Assembly: GCA_018066285.1 (NCBI GenBank)
Contig: JAGHRS010000051.1
Location: 1-64,000 of the forward strand
Source of the DNA: Candidatus Treponema caballi
GTDB taxonomy: Bacteria > Spirochaetota > Spirochaetia > Treponematales > Treponemataceae
DNA length: 64,000 nucleotides
Direction of reading: 5' to 3'
The notes under the pieces are model-generated. The model had not been told where the DNA came from. It ran no database searches and saw nothing but the letters and a program-made list of their open reading frames with translations. Position 1 is the first letter of the stretch, and every line of letters begins with the position of its first letter. Shown piece by piece: positions 26,462 to 35,350 of the stretch. Position numbers and translations under genes: made by a program.

Positions 26462-28433
26462 GAACGCAGAGAATGCTCGTGCGGGGATTAAGCTGCTTGT
26501 GACGGCCGGGCTTCTGGCAGCGGTTGTGGCGGTCGACAAATTCCTGCTGGACCAGGGGACGGTTCTCTCATCCCCTGGCGTGAACCAGGGGACGGTTCTC
26601 TGGTTCGTCCGGCTCGCGCTGTACCTTGTACCGTACCTTCTGGTGGGAACTTCCGTTTTGAAAGAAGCCGCCGAAGGCCTTATCCATGGGGAGCTGCTCG
26701 ACGAAAACTTCCTGATGGCCGCAGCAACTGTCGGGGCCTTCATTCTGGGAGAATACCCGGAAGCGGTCTTTGTCATGCTGTTCAGCCAGACTGGCGAGTT
26801 TTTTGAAGAGTACGCAGAAGGCAAATCACGAAGCTCCATCTCTGAGCTGCTGAACCTGCGGCCGGAAACTGCTTTCGTTGAGGGAGACGGCGGCGTCATC
26901 ACTGAAAAAAGGCTGGAAGACGTTCATCCGGGAGACACCGTTATTGTACGCCCCGGAGAGAAGATTCCTTCTGACGGCGAAATCATTGAGGGAAGCACGA
27001 CGATAAACACAGCGGCGCTGACCGGCGAATCGCTGCCACGAGAGGCTTCTGAAGGCAGCATTGTCTTAAGCGGCTGTCTTAATCTGTCTGGTTTCATAAA
27101 AGTGCGCGTCACCAAGGAAGCGGAAGACAGCACTGTCCAGAAAATCCTTGAGCTTGTTGAGCATTCAAGTGAACAGAAAGCTCCTGCTGAAAAGTTCATC
27201 ACTAAGTTTGCCCGCATTTACACGCCTGCGGTAGTCGGAGCGGCTGTACTCATGGCAGTGCTTCCTCCCCTGCTTTTGAAAGCGTCCTGGTCAACATGGG
27301 TCTACCGCGCGCTGTCATTCCTTGTCATAAGCTGCCCGTGTGCGCTTGTCATATCCATTCCGCTCGGGTTTTTCGGCGGCATTGGCGCGGCTTCCCGCAA
27401 GGGCATCCTGATTAAAGGAAGCAGCTACATAGACGCGCTTTCACGTCTTGGAACTGCAGCTTTTGATAAGACAGGCACGCTTACAAAAGGCACGTTCAGC
27501 GTTCAGGCAGTTCATGGTGAAAATGCTGATGAGCTTCTGGAACTTGCAGCCCTTGCCGAAAGCAGGTCAACGCATCCTGTTGCGCAGTCAGTCGTTCAAG
27601 CATGGAAAGAAGCTGAAGGTGAAATGCCGCGTTTCCTTGATGAAGGCAGGCTGGGCGCGGTCACTGAAAAAGCAGGACAGGGCGTTACCGCTGTCATTGA
27701 CGGGCACACCGTCTGCTGCGGCAACGAAAAACTCATGAAAGAATGCGGCATTTCCGTTGAGCGCTGCGAAATCTGCCATCCGCACGAAGGAGAGGCGCAC
27801 ACGGCAGCATGCCTTACAGGCACGACAGTCCACGTCAGCTGTGACGGCGCATATCTTGGTCACATCGTCGTCTCAGACACGATTAAGGCGGGCGCAGCAG
27901 ACGCAATCAGGCAGCTGAAAGCGCTTGGCGTTCAGAAGACAGTGCTGCTCACAGGCGACAACGCGCCCGCTGCAGAAGCCGCCGCACGCTCGCTTGGCAT
28001 GGATGAAGTAAAAAGCGGTCTGCTCCCTCAGGACAAGGTCGCCTGCATTGAGACTCTGCTTTCAGAAGCGGACTCAACCGGCGCAGGGTCTGGAACGCGC
28101 ACGGTTGCCTTCACCGGAGACGGCATCAACGACGCGCCCGTGCTTATGAGGGCAGATATCGGCATTGCAATGGGAGCGCTCGGCAGTGATGCCGCCATAG
28201 AAGCAGCAGACGTCGTCCTTATGGATGACGACCCGGCAAAGATTGCGCTTTCTGTGAAGCTTGCGCGGCGGACTATGGCTATTGTCAGGGAGAATATCTG
28301 GTTTGCCCTTCTGGTAAAGGGCGCGGTTCTTGCGCTGAGTGCGGCGGGGCTTACCGGAATGTGGGCGGCAGTCTTCGCTGATGTCGGGGTCTCAGTCCTC
28401 GCCATCCTCAATGCTCTGCGCGCAGGCATATAG
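26448..28433 (+). CDS. zntA: zinc/cadmium/lead-exporting P1B-type ATPase
   Basis: 661 aa. The metal-binding membrane motif is CPC (C296-P297-C298 in ISCPCALVIS), the phosphorylated aspartate D340 lies in FDKTGTLTKG, and GDGINDAPVL is the hinge. The TM8 motif MWAAVFADVGVSVLAILNALR carries the aspartate typical of P1B-2 (Zn, Cd, Pb) pumps. There is no N-terminal heavy-metal-associated domain, so the protein is shorter than E. coli ZntA. It is co-transcribed with, and surely controlled by, the ArsR-family repressor. Residues about 35-54 are encoded by an inserted palindromic repeat (see findings). The 3' end overlaps the convergent HD-GYP gene by 42 nt. Confidence 0.93.
   Translation: MLKNENAENARAGIKLLVTAGLLAAVVAVDKFLLDQGTVLSSPGVNQGTVLWFVRLALYLVPYLLVGTSVLKEAAEGLIHGELLDENFLMAAATVGAFILGEYPEAVFVMLFSQTGEFFEEYAEGKSRSSISELLNLRPETAFVEGDGGVITEKRLEDVHPGDTVIVRPGEKIPSDGEIIEGSTTINTAALTGESLPREASEGSIVLSGCLNLSGFIKVRVTKEAEDSTVQKILELVEHSSEQKAPAEKFITKFARIYTPAVVGAAVLMAVLPPLLLKASWSTWVYRALSFLVISCPCALVISIPLGFFGGIGAASRKGILIKGSSYIDALSRLGTAAFDKTGTLTKGTFSVQAVHGENADELLELAALAESRSTHPVAQSVVQAWKEAEGEMPRFLDEGRLGAVTEKAGQGVTAVIDGHTVCCGNEKLMKECGISVERCEICHPHEGEAHTAACLTGTTVHVSCDGAYLGHIVVSDTIKAGAADAIRQLKALGVQKTVLLTGDNAPAAEAAARSLGMDEVKSGLLPQDKVACIETLLSEADSTGAGSGTRTVAFTGDGINDAPVLMRADIGIAMGALGSDAAIEAADVVLMDDDPAKIALSVKLARRTMAIVRENIWFALLVKGAVLALSAAGLTGMWAAVFADVGVSVLAILNALRAGI
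26552..26606 (+). repeat. REP-like palindromic repeat inside zntA coding sequence
   Basis: Two 17-bp direct copies of CCAGGGGACGGTTCTCT (26552-26568 and 26585-26601) lie 33 bp apart, so the frame is kept. Copy one is enclosed by perfect 8-bp arms CCAGGGGA/TCCCCTGG, and copy two by 7-bp arms GAACCAG/CTGGTTC. The encoded residues DQGTVLSSPGVNQGTVLWF fall between the first two membrane segments. The core resembles a palindromic repeat that I recall as dispersed in many bacterial genomes, often translated as RGTV-type peptides. Confidence 0.7.
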
Positions 28434-29639
28434 CTGTTCAAGGCTTATCCGGGAAGAAAGCAGGGCTTCTACAATAACGGGATCAAAAGCGGTTCCTGCC
28501 TGTTTCTGGATATGCAGCAGCGCCGTCTCAAAAGAAACGCTGGTGTTCTGATTATCGCCTGAAACCCAGTGTTCAAGTTCATCAGCAATGGCGACAATGC
28601 GCGCGCACAGAGGAATGGCAGGCCCCATCAATCCCTCAGGATATCCTGTACCATCCCAGCGTTCATGATGATGCAGGGCAGAAAGACGGGCAGTTTTCAG
28701 GAACTCTCTGTTTTCAGACATGTAAAAGTTCTTTCTGATAAGTTCCTCTCCAATTGCAACATGTCTTTCATATTCTTTTTTTTCAGCAGCAGTAAAAGTC
28801 GTGTTCTTTTTTACAATTGCATCAGGAACACCTATAAGACCGATATCATGCAACGGATATGACAACACAATGGCATTGACTATATCCTCATCTTTAAGCT
28901 GAGGATACTCAGCATGGTCTTCCAGTATTTCACACAACATGGCAGCTACAGCCTGTCCGCGTTTTATGGACACCGTCCTGCTCTGATGAGAACGCGAAAT
29001 AAGTTCCGCATAACTTGTAATGAGCTCATCTTGCGTTACCCGGAATTTCTTTATGGCATCAAGATTTGAATTGAGCACATCCATATGCCTGATCGTTACA
29101 AGATTCAAGACACCAATATTAAGGACAAACTCAAGCGTAAGGCCAATGCCATACTCCAATCCCCACTGAAGTGAAGAAAGGCCTTCGCCCAGCGGATTGT
29201 CCGGCATAGCTCTGATAATAATGCTTATCAGCATGGCAACATAACTTACCCCAGAGGTAAAGAAGCAGAAGTTTCTGTTGAAATAGAGGCAGCTTATCAG
29301 CGGAGCCATGGCATAGATTATGAATGGAGAAAAGCCTTTTGAAATTGACAGTATAAAAATGCCCAGTTCTGTAGTAAGGACTACATAATACTTTAATGCA
29401 GGATGTTCAGGATTCCTGACATAAAAAATCTTCATCAGCAGGGACTGGATTATCTGCAATATCATCATTGTCAGATATATCTTGAGAGATCCGGTAAACA
29501 CACCTGCTAATCCTCCGATAACCATGGCAAGGCCTGCTAACGGAGTATAAAACAGAATCCGCATGACGACGCGGTTCTGTTCCCGCTCGTTTTTCTTGAA
29601 GAAATCGTTGCTCTCTGTAAAGTCTTCACCTTTTTTCAT
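28392..29639 (-). CDS. membrane HD-GYP domain protein (probable c-di-GMP phosphodiesterase) A
   Basis: 415 aa from ATG 29639, with AAGGAG 8 nt upstream; ATGA overlaps the stop of the preceding HD-GYP gene, so they are coupled. About six hydrophobic helices fill residues 25-200. The C-terminal half is an HD-GYP domain: PLHDIGLIGVPD (HD), RHVAIGEELI, then ALHHHERWDGTGYP with the GYP motif and ARIVAIADELEHW. HD-GYP proteins hydrolyse cyclic di-GMP (some cGAMP), and cyclic di-GMP controls motility in spirochaetes. The N-terminus resembles an MASE-type membrane sensor, ligand unknown. Its last 42 nt overlap the zntA end on the other strand. Confidence 0.87.
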   Translation of the reverse strand: MKKGEDFTESNDFFKKNEREQNRVVMRILFYTPLAGLAMVIGGLAGVFTGSLKIYLTMMILQIIQSLLMKIFYVRNPEHPALKYYVVLTTELGIFILSISKGFSPFIIYAMAPLISCLYFNRNFCFFTSGVSYVAMLISIIIRAMPDNPLGEGLSSLQWGLEYGIGLTLEFVLNIGVLNLVTIRHMDVLNSNLDAIKKFRVTQDELITSYAELISRSHQSRTVSIKRGQAVAAMLCEILEDHAEYPQLKDEDIVNAIVLSYPLHDIGLIGVPDAIVKKNTTFTAAEKKEYERHVAIGEELIRKNFYMSENREFLKTARLSALHHHERWDGTGYPEGLMGPAIPLCARIVAIADELEHWVSGDNQNTSVSFETALLHIQKQAGTAFDPVIVEALLSSRISLEQLYACAQSIEDGED

Positions 29640-30853
29640 GAACAGCACTCCTTCAAAACCTGTTCTACTTTATCACGGGAAGCAACCATGCAGTCGACAA
29701 GCTCCGGATCAAGCGTCGTTCCCGAAAGCTTTTGCAGTTCTACATAAGCATCATCAATAGAATAGGGAAGTTTATAGGCACGCTTTGAAACAAGCGCATC
29801 AAATATATCCGCAGTTGCCATGATTCTGGCGCTTATCGGAATTTCATCTGCAATAAGCTTGAACGGATACCCTGTTCCATCCACATGTTCATGATGACAC
29901 AATGCCATTTCAGAAGCAGTCTTGGTAAAAAGATCATCATCAAGCACGACGAAATTTTTCAGGATAAACTGCGCACCATCCGCCGGATGATGATGCATGG
30001 CATGCCATTCAGGTCCATCAAGTTCACTTGGTTTATTCAGGATGTCATCGGAAATGCTGATTTTTCCAAGATCATGGAAAGGAGCAGCGCGTATCATGAC
30101 AGGAATTGTCGTATCATTTACCGTATCCGGATACATACCCCGTTCCTGAAGCTTTTCACAAATAATCTGTACATAACGGCTGGTACGTGAAATATGCTCA
30201 GCTGTGCTTTTATCCTTTGATTCAACAATGTTCGCAAAACCTTCAAGAATAACATTGTGAATCTGATTCAGGCGCTTTTTTCTGAGATAGCTGTGCATCA
30301 AAAGGGAACGTGTTGTGCGTGTCAGATAAAACAAGATGAAACTGTATATAGCATGCTCAACAAGGCCACCGAATCCATACGCGAAGAAATAGCGGAGCCG
30401 GGACATTGTCATGAACGTATCATCAGCTTCAAAAAGACAGCGGGCACCAATGGCGAGTACATATGTCAGACCGGAAAAAATACAGGTAGTGATGGTAAAT
30501 CGTTCGTTCACGAAGAAAATGCTTAAAAGCGGAGGAATGAGGAACGACAGATACACTCTCATATTCGGAATGATAGCAATGGAAAAGGTCAGGATGCAGA
30601 GAACAGAAATAAAGAGATATTTTATGAATCCCCTGTTGTTCCAGCGTTTCAAAACGGCAAGCAGGATTATCACAATGGCCGTGTCAATCAGGCAGATAAT
30701 AACAACCGTATGCGTGTCTATATCAGGAAGAAGCCCCACAAGACAGGCAGCTATGAGAATGACGAGAACACCCAGACAATATACAAATGCCTTTTTGAGC
30801 AAAGCGTTTGATTTCTGTTCGTTTTCCTGGAAAAAGGAAGCCAATGATTCCAT
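29636..30853 (-). CDS. membrane HD-GYP domain protein (probable c-di-GMP phosphodiesterase) B
   Basis: 405 aa from ATG 30853 (MESLASFFQENEQK). This start is preferred because TATTAT ends 6 nt before it; longer in-frame starts at 30871 and 30976 exist, but the outer one lies next to the terminator of the neighbouring permease. Residues about 25-195 hold six hydrophobic helices. The HD-GYP domain has APFHDLGKISISD, HAMHHHPADGAQFIL and CHHEHVDGTGYPFKL, with all expected metal-binding histidines. It is closely similar in plan to the downstream gene, so a tandem duplication followed by divergence is plausible. Confidence 0.86.
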   Translation of the reverse strand: MESLASFFQENEQKSNALLKKAFVYCLGVLVILIAACLVGLLPDIDTHTVVIICLIDTAIVIILLAVLKRWNNRGFIKYLFISVLCILTFSIAIIPNMRVYLSFLIPPLLSIFFVNERFTITTCIFSGLTYVLAIGARCLFEADDTFMTMSRLRYFFAYGFGGLVEHAIYSFILFYLTRTTRSLLMHSYLRKKRLNQIHNVILEGFANIVESKDKSTAEHISRTSRYVQIICEKLQERGMYPDTVNDTTIPVMIRAAPFHDLGKISISDDILNKPSELDGPEWHAMHHHPADGAQFILKNFVVLDDDLFTKTASEMALCHHEHVDGTGYPFKLIADEIPISARIMATADIFDALVSKRAYKLPYSIDDAYVELQKLSGTTLDPELVDCMVASRDKVEQVLKECCS

Positions 30854-30865
30854 GCTGTAATAATA
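30854..30865 (-). promoter_or_regulatory. -10 element adjoining start codon (HD-GYP pair)
   Basis: TATTAT (30865-30860) ends 6 nt before ATG 30853, with no Shine-Dalgarno sequence between. The -35 is weak. It predicts a leaderless transcript. Confidence 0.45.
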
Positions 30866-30941
30866 CACCATATTCCCTTTGAAAGAAGAGTCATTTCTTC
30901 TTAAAAAGAGGAAAAAAACGCTAAAAAAACGATTTTTAAAT

Positions 30942-30972
30942 AAAAAAAAGGCCGCACGTTTCCGCGGCCTTT
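30942..30972 (-). terminator. rho-independent terminator of purine permease gene
   Basis: On the minus strand a 9-bp stem (AAAGGCCGC paired with GCGGCCTTT, loop of 8) is followed by a run of T. It lies 43 nt after the permease stop and before the HD-GYP promoter. Confidence 0.9.
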
Positions 30973-31014
30973 TCAAAAACGTATGCCCGTCACATAACAG
31001 ACGACAACACCAGT

Positions 31015-32328
31015 TTATGCATTTACAGCATCAAATACGAAAGATGCAATGAAGATAGCTGCAAGAATCCAGGTAACAACCGGGATTTCCTTGACTTTCT
31101 TTGCTGCACACTTTGTGATGACGTAAGAGACGATACCGAATCTGATACCAGCTGCAATAGAGTATGCAAATGGCATAGCCATGATTGTCAGGAATGCAGG
31201 AATACCTTCTGTCGGGTCATCAAACTTGATGTCTACAACTGACTTCATCATGAGGAAGCCAACAAAGATAAGTGCAGGAGCTGTTGCTGCACTTGGAATG
31301 AGTGCGAACAGAGGCCACAGGAACAGTGAGAGAAGGAACAGGATACCAGTTACAACAGAAGCAAGACCTGTGCGGGCACCAGCTGCAACACCAGATGAAG
31401 ATTCAACGAATGATGTAACAGTTGAAGTACCAAGACATGCACCGGCTACAGTACCGACTGCATCTGCAAGCAGAGCACCGCGTACGTTGATGATATCCCC
31501 GTTTTCATCCTTCAGGTTACCCTGCTCAGCAACTCCGAGGAGTGTACCGATTGTATCGAACATATCAGTGAACAGGAACGTAATCATGACAATAAGGAAA
31601 TCAATTGTCAGTACATTATTGAATTCGAACTTGCAGAAAATCGGAGCTGCCGGCAGCTTGAACGGCTTGAAATCTGCAGGAATTACAGTTGCTCCGAAGT
31701 AAGGAATGATACCGATGACTGTTGTTACAACAATACCGATAAGAACGGATCCAGGAACCTTAAGGATATACAGAACGATGGTGATGATCAGACCGATGAT
31801 GGCAAGGAGGGCCTGTGAATTATCCTTTGTGAATTTTACGAAACCAATCAAAGTACCCTGATTACCATCACAGACACCTGCGTTTGCAAGACCGATGATT
31901 GTGATGAACAGACCGATACCGACTGCAACAGCCTTTTTGAGTCCTTCTGGAATTGACTTGATGATGGCTTCACGGACACCGCAGAGAGACAGAATGATGA
32001 AGATGATACCTTCAAACAGAATAGCTGTCAGTGCAAAGTATGGAGAATACCCCATACCAATAACTACTGTATAGGCAAAGAATGCATTCAGACCGAGTCC
32101 TGATGCAAGTGCAACAGGCAGGTTGGCAATGAATGCCATTACAAGAGTTGCAATACCGGCAGAAATTGCTGTTGCTGTAAAAACGCCTTCCCAAGGTAAT
32201 CCTGCAGCAGACAGGAAATCTGGGTTCAAAGCAAGAATGTAGGCCATTGCGAGGAAGGTTGTGATACCACCGACAATTTCCTTAGAAACTGTTGTTCCGC
32301 GCTCCTTCAGTTTGAAAAACTTTTCCAT
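31015..32328 (-). CDS. AzgA-type purine (guanine/hypoxanthine/adenine) permease
   Basis: 437 aa, about 12-14 membrane helices. The opening FFKLKERGTTVSKEIVGGITTFLAMAYILALNP is characteristic of the AzgA/PbuG branch of the NCS2 family; later motifs include GLGLNAFFAYTVV, PEGLKKAVAVGIGLFI and the substrate-region TFLFTDMFDTIGTLLGVAE. It imports purine bases by proton symport. Treponemes often depend on salvage, so this is likely a key nutrient importer. GAGGAG precedes the ATG. Upstream lies a short leader with a bulged 11-bp hairpin; downstream is a strong terminator, so it is probably transcribed alone. Confidence 0.9.
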   Translation of the reverse strand: MEKFFKLKERGTTVSKEIVGGITTFLAMAYILALNPDFLSAAGLPWEGVFTATAISAGIATLVMAFIANLPVALASGLGLNAFFAYTVVIGMGYSPYFALTAILFEGIIFIILSLCGVREAIIKSIPEGLKKAVAVGIGLFITIIGLANAGVCDGNQGTLIGFVKFTKDNSQALLAIIGLIITIVLYILKVPGSVLIGIVVTTVIGIIPYFGATVIPADFKPFKLPAAPIFCKFEFNNVLTIDFLIVMITFLFTDMFDTIGTLLGVAEQGNLKDENGDIINVRGALLADAVGTVAGACLGTSTVTSFVESSSGVAAGARTGLASVVTGILFLLSLFLWPLFALIPSAATAPALIFVGFLMMKSVVDIKFDDPTEGIPAFLTIMAMPFAYSIAAGIRFGIVSYVITKCAAKKVKEIPVVTWILAAIFIASFVFDAVNA

Positions 32329-32341
32329 GATTTACTCCTCA

Positions 32342-32403
32342 TTTTCCTGCAGGACGTGACTCTCCAGACACATTCTGCAGAGGAAAAACATATCCGGAGT
32401 ATA
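32342..32403 (-). promoter_or_regulatory. -10 element and structured leader of purine permease
   Basis: TATACT (32403-32398) is a good -10. The transcript from about 32391 would form a hairpin from arms 32387-32375 and 32352-32342: an 11-bp stem with a 2-nt bulge and a 22-nt loop, ending close to the GAGGAG ribosome site. The sequence does not fit the purine-riboswitch core that I know, so regulation by purines is only a possibility. Confidence 0.4.
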
Positions 32404-32453
32404 TCATTTTTTCACGTTGTATGGTAGTACACAACCCCTCAGTCAGAAGGGAA

Positions 32454-33932
32454 TTATGCGCGTTTTTTTCCGATATTAGCAAACGCCTTGTCCAGCAGGG
32501 CATCGTCAGGCTTCTTTGTGAAAGCGCTGACAACCGGCGTTACAATGAACGGAATGACCATTGCGATTGATGAAGCGAGCGGTGAGTTTGCAGCTCCCAT
32601 CGTCATTGTCAGAATGATTGCAGAGCCGGAGCCTGCAAAGAGACCTGCGTAGGCACCTGCCTTTGTAATCTTCCTGCTGTAAATACCGAGGATGTACGGA
32701 GCCATGAATGCGCCGGAGAGAACACCCCAGGAAAGAGACATGAGCGTTACGATGAAACCGATCTGCAGGCGTGAAATTGCGTATGAAACGAAGATGAACA
32801 GAGCAGACAGTGCGCGCATCATACCGACAGAAGTCTTTTCGCTTACATCCTTGTGCAGGTAGCCCTTGTACAGGTCAACAGTGATTGCTGAACTTGATAC
32901 GAGGATCATTGAAGCAAGCGTTGACATGGAAGCTGACAGAACGAGAATCATGATGATGGCGAGCAGGCCTTCTGGAAGATAGATCGTCATGAGTGTCGGC
33001 ATGATCATATCGTAGTCGATACCGCCAGAAGCCAGCTTTGGAACAGACTCAAGGTCAAAGAAGACGTGGCTCAGAACTCCGGTAAAGTAAGCTGCAACAC
33101 CAATGACAAGTGCGAAAATCGTTGTGATGAGGCATGCCTTCTTGATGACGCTCTCATCCTTTACAGCGTAGAACTTCTGGACCATCTGAGGCATACCCCA
33201 GGTACCGAAGCTTGTCATGAAGACGAGGGATGCGATTGTCAGGATTGAAGGCTGCTGGGCTGCAGGTACGTTGATATCGTAGTTTGTTGAAACTGTCGTG
33301 ATTGCTTCCTTCAGACCGCCAGCCTTCATAGTCATGACGATGACCATTGCAATGGTACCGCCAAGCATGATGAAACCCTGGATGAAGTCAGTTACGGTAA
33401 CTGCGGAGTAACCGCCGAGAACAAGATAAAGACCGGTAATACCGACAAGGATGATGAGTGAGAAGTCAAATGAGATGTGGAAAGTCTGCTGGAACAGATG
33501 GCCGAGGCCCTTGAAAACTGATGCTGAATATGGCAGCAGGAACACGAAGATGAGGACAGCGGCGATCATCTTGATGTGGTCACTGTCATAGCGTGCTTCA
33601 AGGAACTCCGGCATCGTCATGGTGTCAAGGTTCTGTGTCATGCGGCGTGTGCGTGCTGCAAGCAGGAGCCAGGCGAGCGTTGCACCGAGGATTGCGTTAC
33701 CAATACCAATCCAGAGGGCGTTGAAGCCGAAGCCCCATCCCTGCTTTCCGGCAAATCCGATGAAGACAACTGCAGAGAAATACGTTGTTCCATAAGCGAA
33801 TGCGCTCATCCATGGACCGCAGGAGCGGCCACCAAGGAAAAAGTCATTGAGAGTGGATGTCTTTCGCATTCCCCATACGCCGACAACAATCATAATAAAC
33901 AGAAATGCAAGAAGAAGGATAAGACTGTACAT
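32454..33932 (-). CDS. sodium:solute symporter (SSS family)
   Basis: 492 aa with about 13 membrane helices. LNDFFLGGRSCGPWMSAFAYGTTYFSAVVFIGF is the family's N-terminal signature with the first sodium-site residues. The later stretch GLYLVLGGYSAVTVTDFIQGFIMLGGT is the classic SSS central motif. The substrate cannot be read from sequence; the branch resembles proline/pantothenate/monocarboxylate transporters. GAGGT lies 6 nt before the ATG, which follows an AT-rich region with TAGTAT/TAATAC repeats likely to hold the promoter. The end is 125 nt upstream of the permease start, with no obvious strong terminator. Confidence 0.9.
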   Translation of the reverse strand: MYSLILLLAFLFIMIVVGVWGMRKTSTLNDFFLGGRSCGPWMSAFAYGTTYFSAVVFIGFAGKQGWGFGFNALWIGIGNAILGATLAWLLLAARTRRMTQNLDTMTMPEFLEARYDSDHIKMIAAVLIFVFLLPYSASVFKGLGHLFQQTFHISFDFSLIILVGITGLYLVLGGYSAVTVTDFIQGFIMLGGTIAMVIVMTMKAGGLKEAITTVSTNYDINVPAAQQPSILTIASLVFMTSFGTWGMPQMVQKFYAVKDESVIKKACLITTIFALVIGVAAYFTGVLSHVFFDLESVPKLASGGIDYDMIMPTLMTIYLPEGLLAIIMILVLSASMSTLASMILVSSSAITVDLYKGYLHKDVSEKTSVGMMRALSALFIFVSYAISRLQIGFIVTLMSLSWGVLSGAFMAPYILGIYSRKITKAGAYAGLFAGSGSAIILTMTMGAANSPLASSIAMVIPFIVTPVVSAFTKKPDDALLDKAFANIGKKRA

Positions 33933-33988
33933 ATTCTAACCTCATCAAAATTTAATAATACTAAAGTCAGTATAGTATTATTAAAAGA

Positions 33989-35350
33989 TTATGGCAATGG
34001 TTTTCTATACAGAGTATCAAGCAAACTTATACTCTGCGAAACAAGATGCTGCGGCACCCACCCGGTTGAATCACGGACAAAGGCACTCTGACCGGCAACA
34101 CCGCTTCCACGGATATACAGCTGTGGATAGTCCGGCATAATAACACCACCCTGCTCCACAGTTGCATGATATACCGCCAGCATCGGCTTTCCCGACAACC
34201 CCCTTTCCGCACCTGATCCGCCCGTAAAACTCACAACAACAGCCTCATTCAGTTTCCCAAGCAATGTCTCTGCAGCCTCTGCCGCTGCCTCCATACAGGC
34301 GGTGCTGCAGTCAGGAATGCACCCTTCCTGAAAACAGTCCGCAAGCTCAGCTATATCGACAAAGCTGTACGCAGGATATTCTCCGGTGAGAAACGTGGAT
34401 GCCTGTGGCATAATCTGTGTTGCAAAATACACAGATGCAGAACGCGTCGTAATGCATCCGGCGCACAAGCGGGAGAACGCTTCGAATGCGTCAAAGACAC
34501 CCTCCGCTTTCTCAAGGGAAAAGGCCGTCAGTGACACGCCTTCAGAAAACGCGTACTGTCTGCCAAAAGCAGAAACTGCTGAGCGGGCATACATTTCAGC
34601 CTGAGAGCAGCCTGCTTCCGGGCTTTCAGAAGCTGATGCCGCTTCCGCAAGAGCCTGAAAAAGGTACGTGTAGTTCCAGCCGGCGGCAGGCTCGTCGCGT
34701 TCCGTTGCAACCAGGATTTCTGCATCATTACGGAGTTCGTATGCAGTCTCAAGCATGGCCCCATAACAACAGTCGAAACCTATCACCGAAAGAGGAATTC
34801 CGGCACCCGAGACTGCCTCGTGCAAAGCCGGAAGCGACATCACAGCGTCTGATTGTTCATCAATGGTATAGCCACGCCAGCCGCAACCATGTCCCCAGAT
34901 GATAAGCGCGTAATGCTCTGCAGGATATGAACTCCGCGCAAAAGAAAGCAGTGATTTCAAAGTCTCAGAAGACGCCATGTTCAGTTCTGTTGAGCTCTCT
35001 ATTGAAAGCCCGAGTTCAGGGCAGTCAATCTGCGTACAGGATAATCCGTCCTCCATCAGAAACAGACGCGTATCACTCCAGTCTCCGGAAGAAGCTGTGT
35101 AACCGGCAGAACGGTCTAGAAGAGCGAGCACGGTATGTCCCGAATGTTCAAGAAACAGCGATGCAGCCTCCATTTCCGCAAGATCATCGAGAGCAACGCC
35201 CTCAAGGTCATTATCAGCGCCCATGTACACAACAGTAGTCCATTTCCGTTGCAAATCCGGAACGCTCACTCCGTCATATCCGCTTTCATGTCTGCAGGAA
35301 ACAACAGCCATGATTACTAAAGGCAGGAGGATAAGAAAAAGCTTTTTCAT
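33989..35350 (-). CDS. clostripain-like (family C11) cysteine peptidase lipoprotein
   Basis: 453 aa. A signal peptide ends in the lipobox VVSC, so C19 would be lipidated. The peptidase core begins WTTVVYMGADNDLEG; catalytic His lies in IIWGHGCGW (near residue 154) and catalytic Cys in GFDCCYGAMLE (near 193), the caspase-like arrangement of clan CD. C11 enzymes usually cut after Arg or Lys. The start codon overlaps the preceding lipoprotein stop (ATGA), placing it at the end of the type II secretion operon; it may be a secreted or surface-exposed client of that system (inference). No obvious internal autocleavage site could be assigned. Confidence 0.87.
   Translation of the reverse strand: MKKLFLILLPLVIMAVVSCRHESGYDGVSVPDLQRKWTTVVYMGADNDLEGVALDDLAEMEAASLFLEHSGHTVLALLDRSAGYTASSGDWSDTRLFLMEDGLSCTQIDCPELGLSIESSTELNMASSETLKSLLSFARSSYPAEHYALIIWGHGCGWRGYTIDEQSDAVMSLPALHEAVSGAGIPLSVIGFDCCYGAMLETAYELRNDAEILVATERDEPAAGWNYTYLFQALAEAASASESPEAGCSQAEMYARSAVSAFGRQYAFSEGVSLTAFSLEKAEGVFDAFEAFSRLCAGCITTRSASVYFATQIMPQASTFLTGEYPAYSFVDIAELADCFQEGCIPDCSTACMEAAAEAAETLLGKLNEAVVVSFTGGSGAERGLSGKPMLAVYHATVEQGGVIMPDYPQLYIRGSGVAGQSAFVRDSTGWVPQHLVSQSISLLDTLYRKPLP

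Noticed and set aside
32342-32403. Canonical purine riboswitch before the permease
   Set aside because: A GGATATG string recalls loop L2, but the three-way-junction core sequences are missing.
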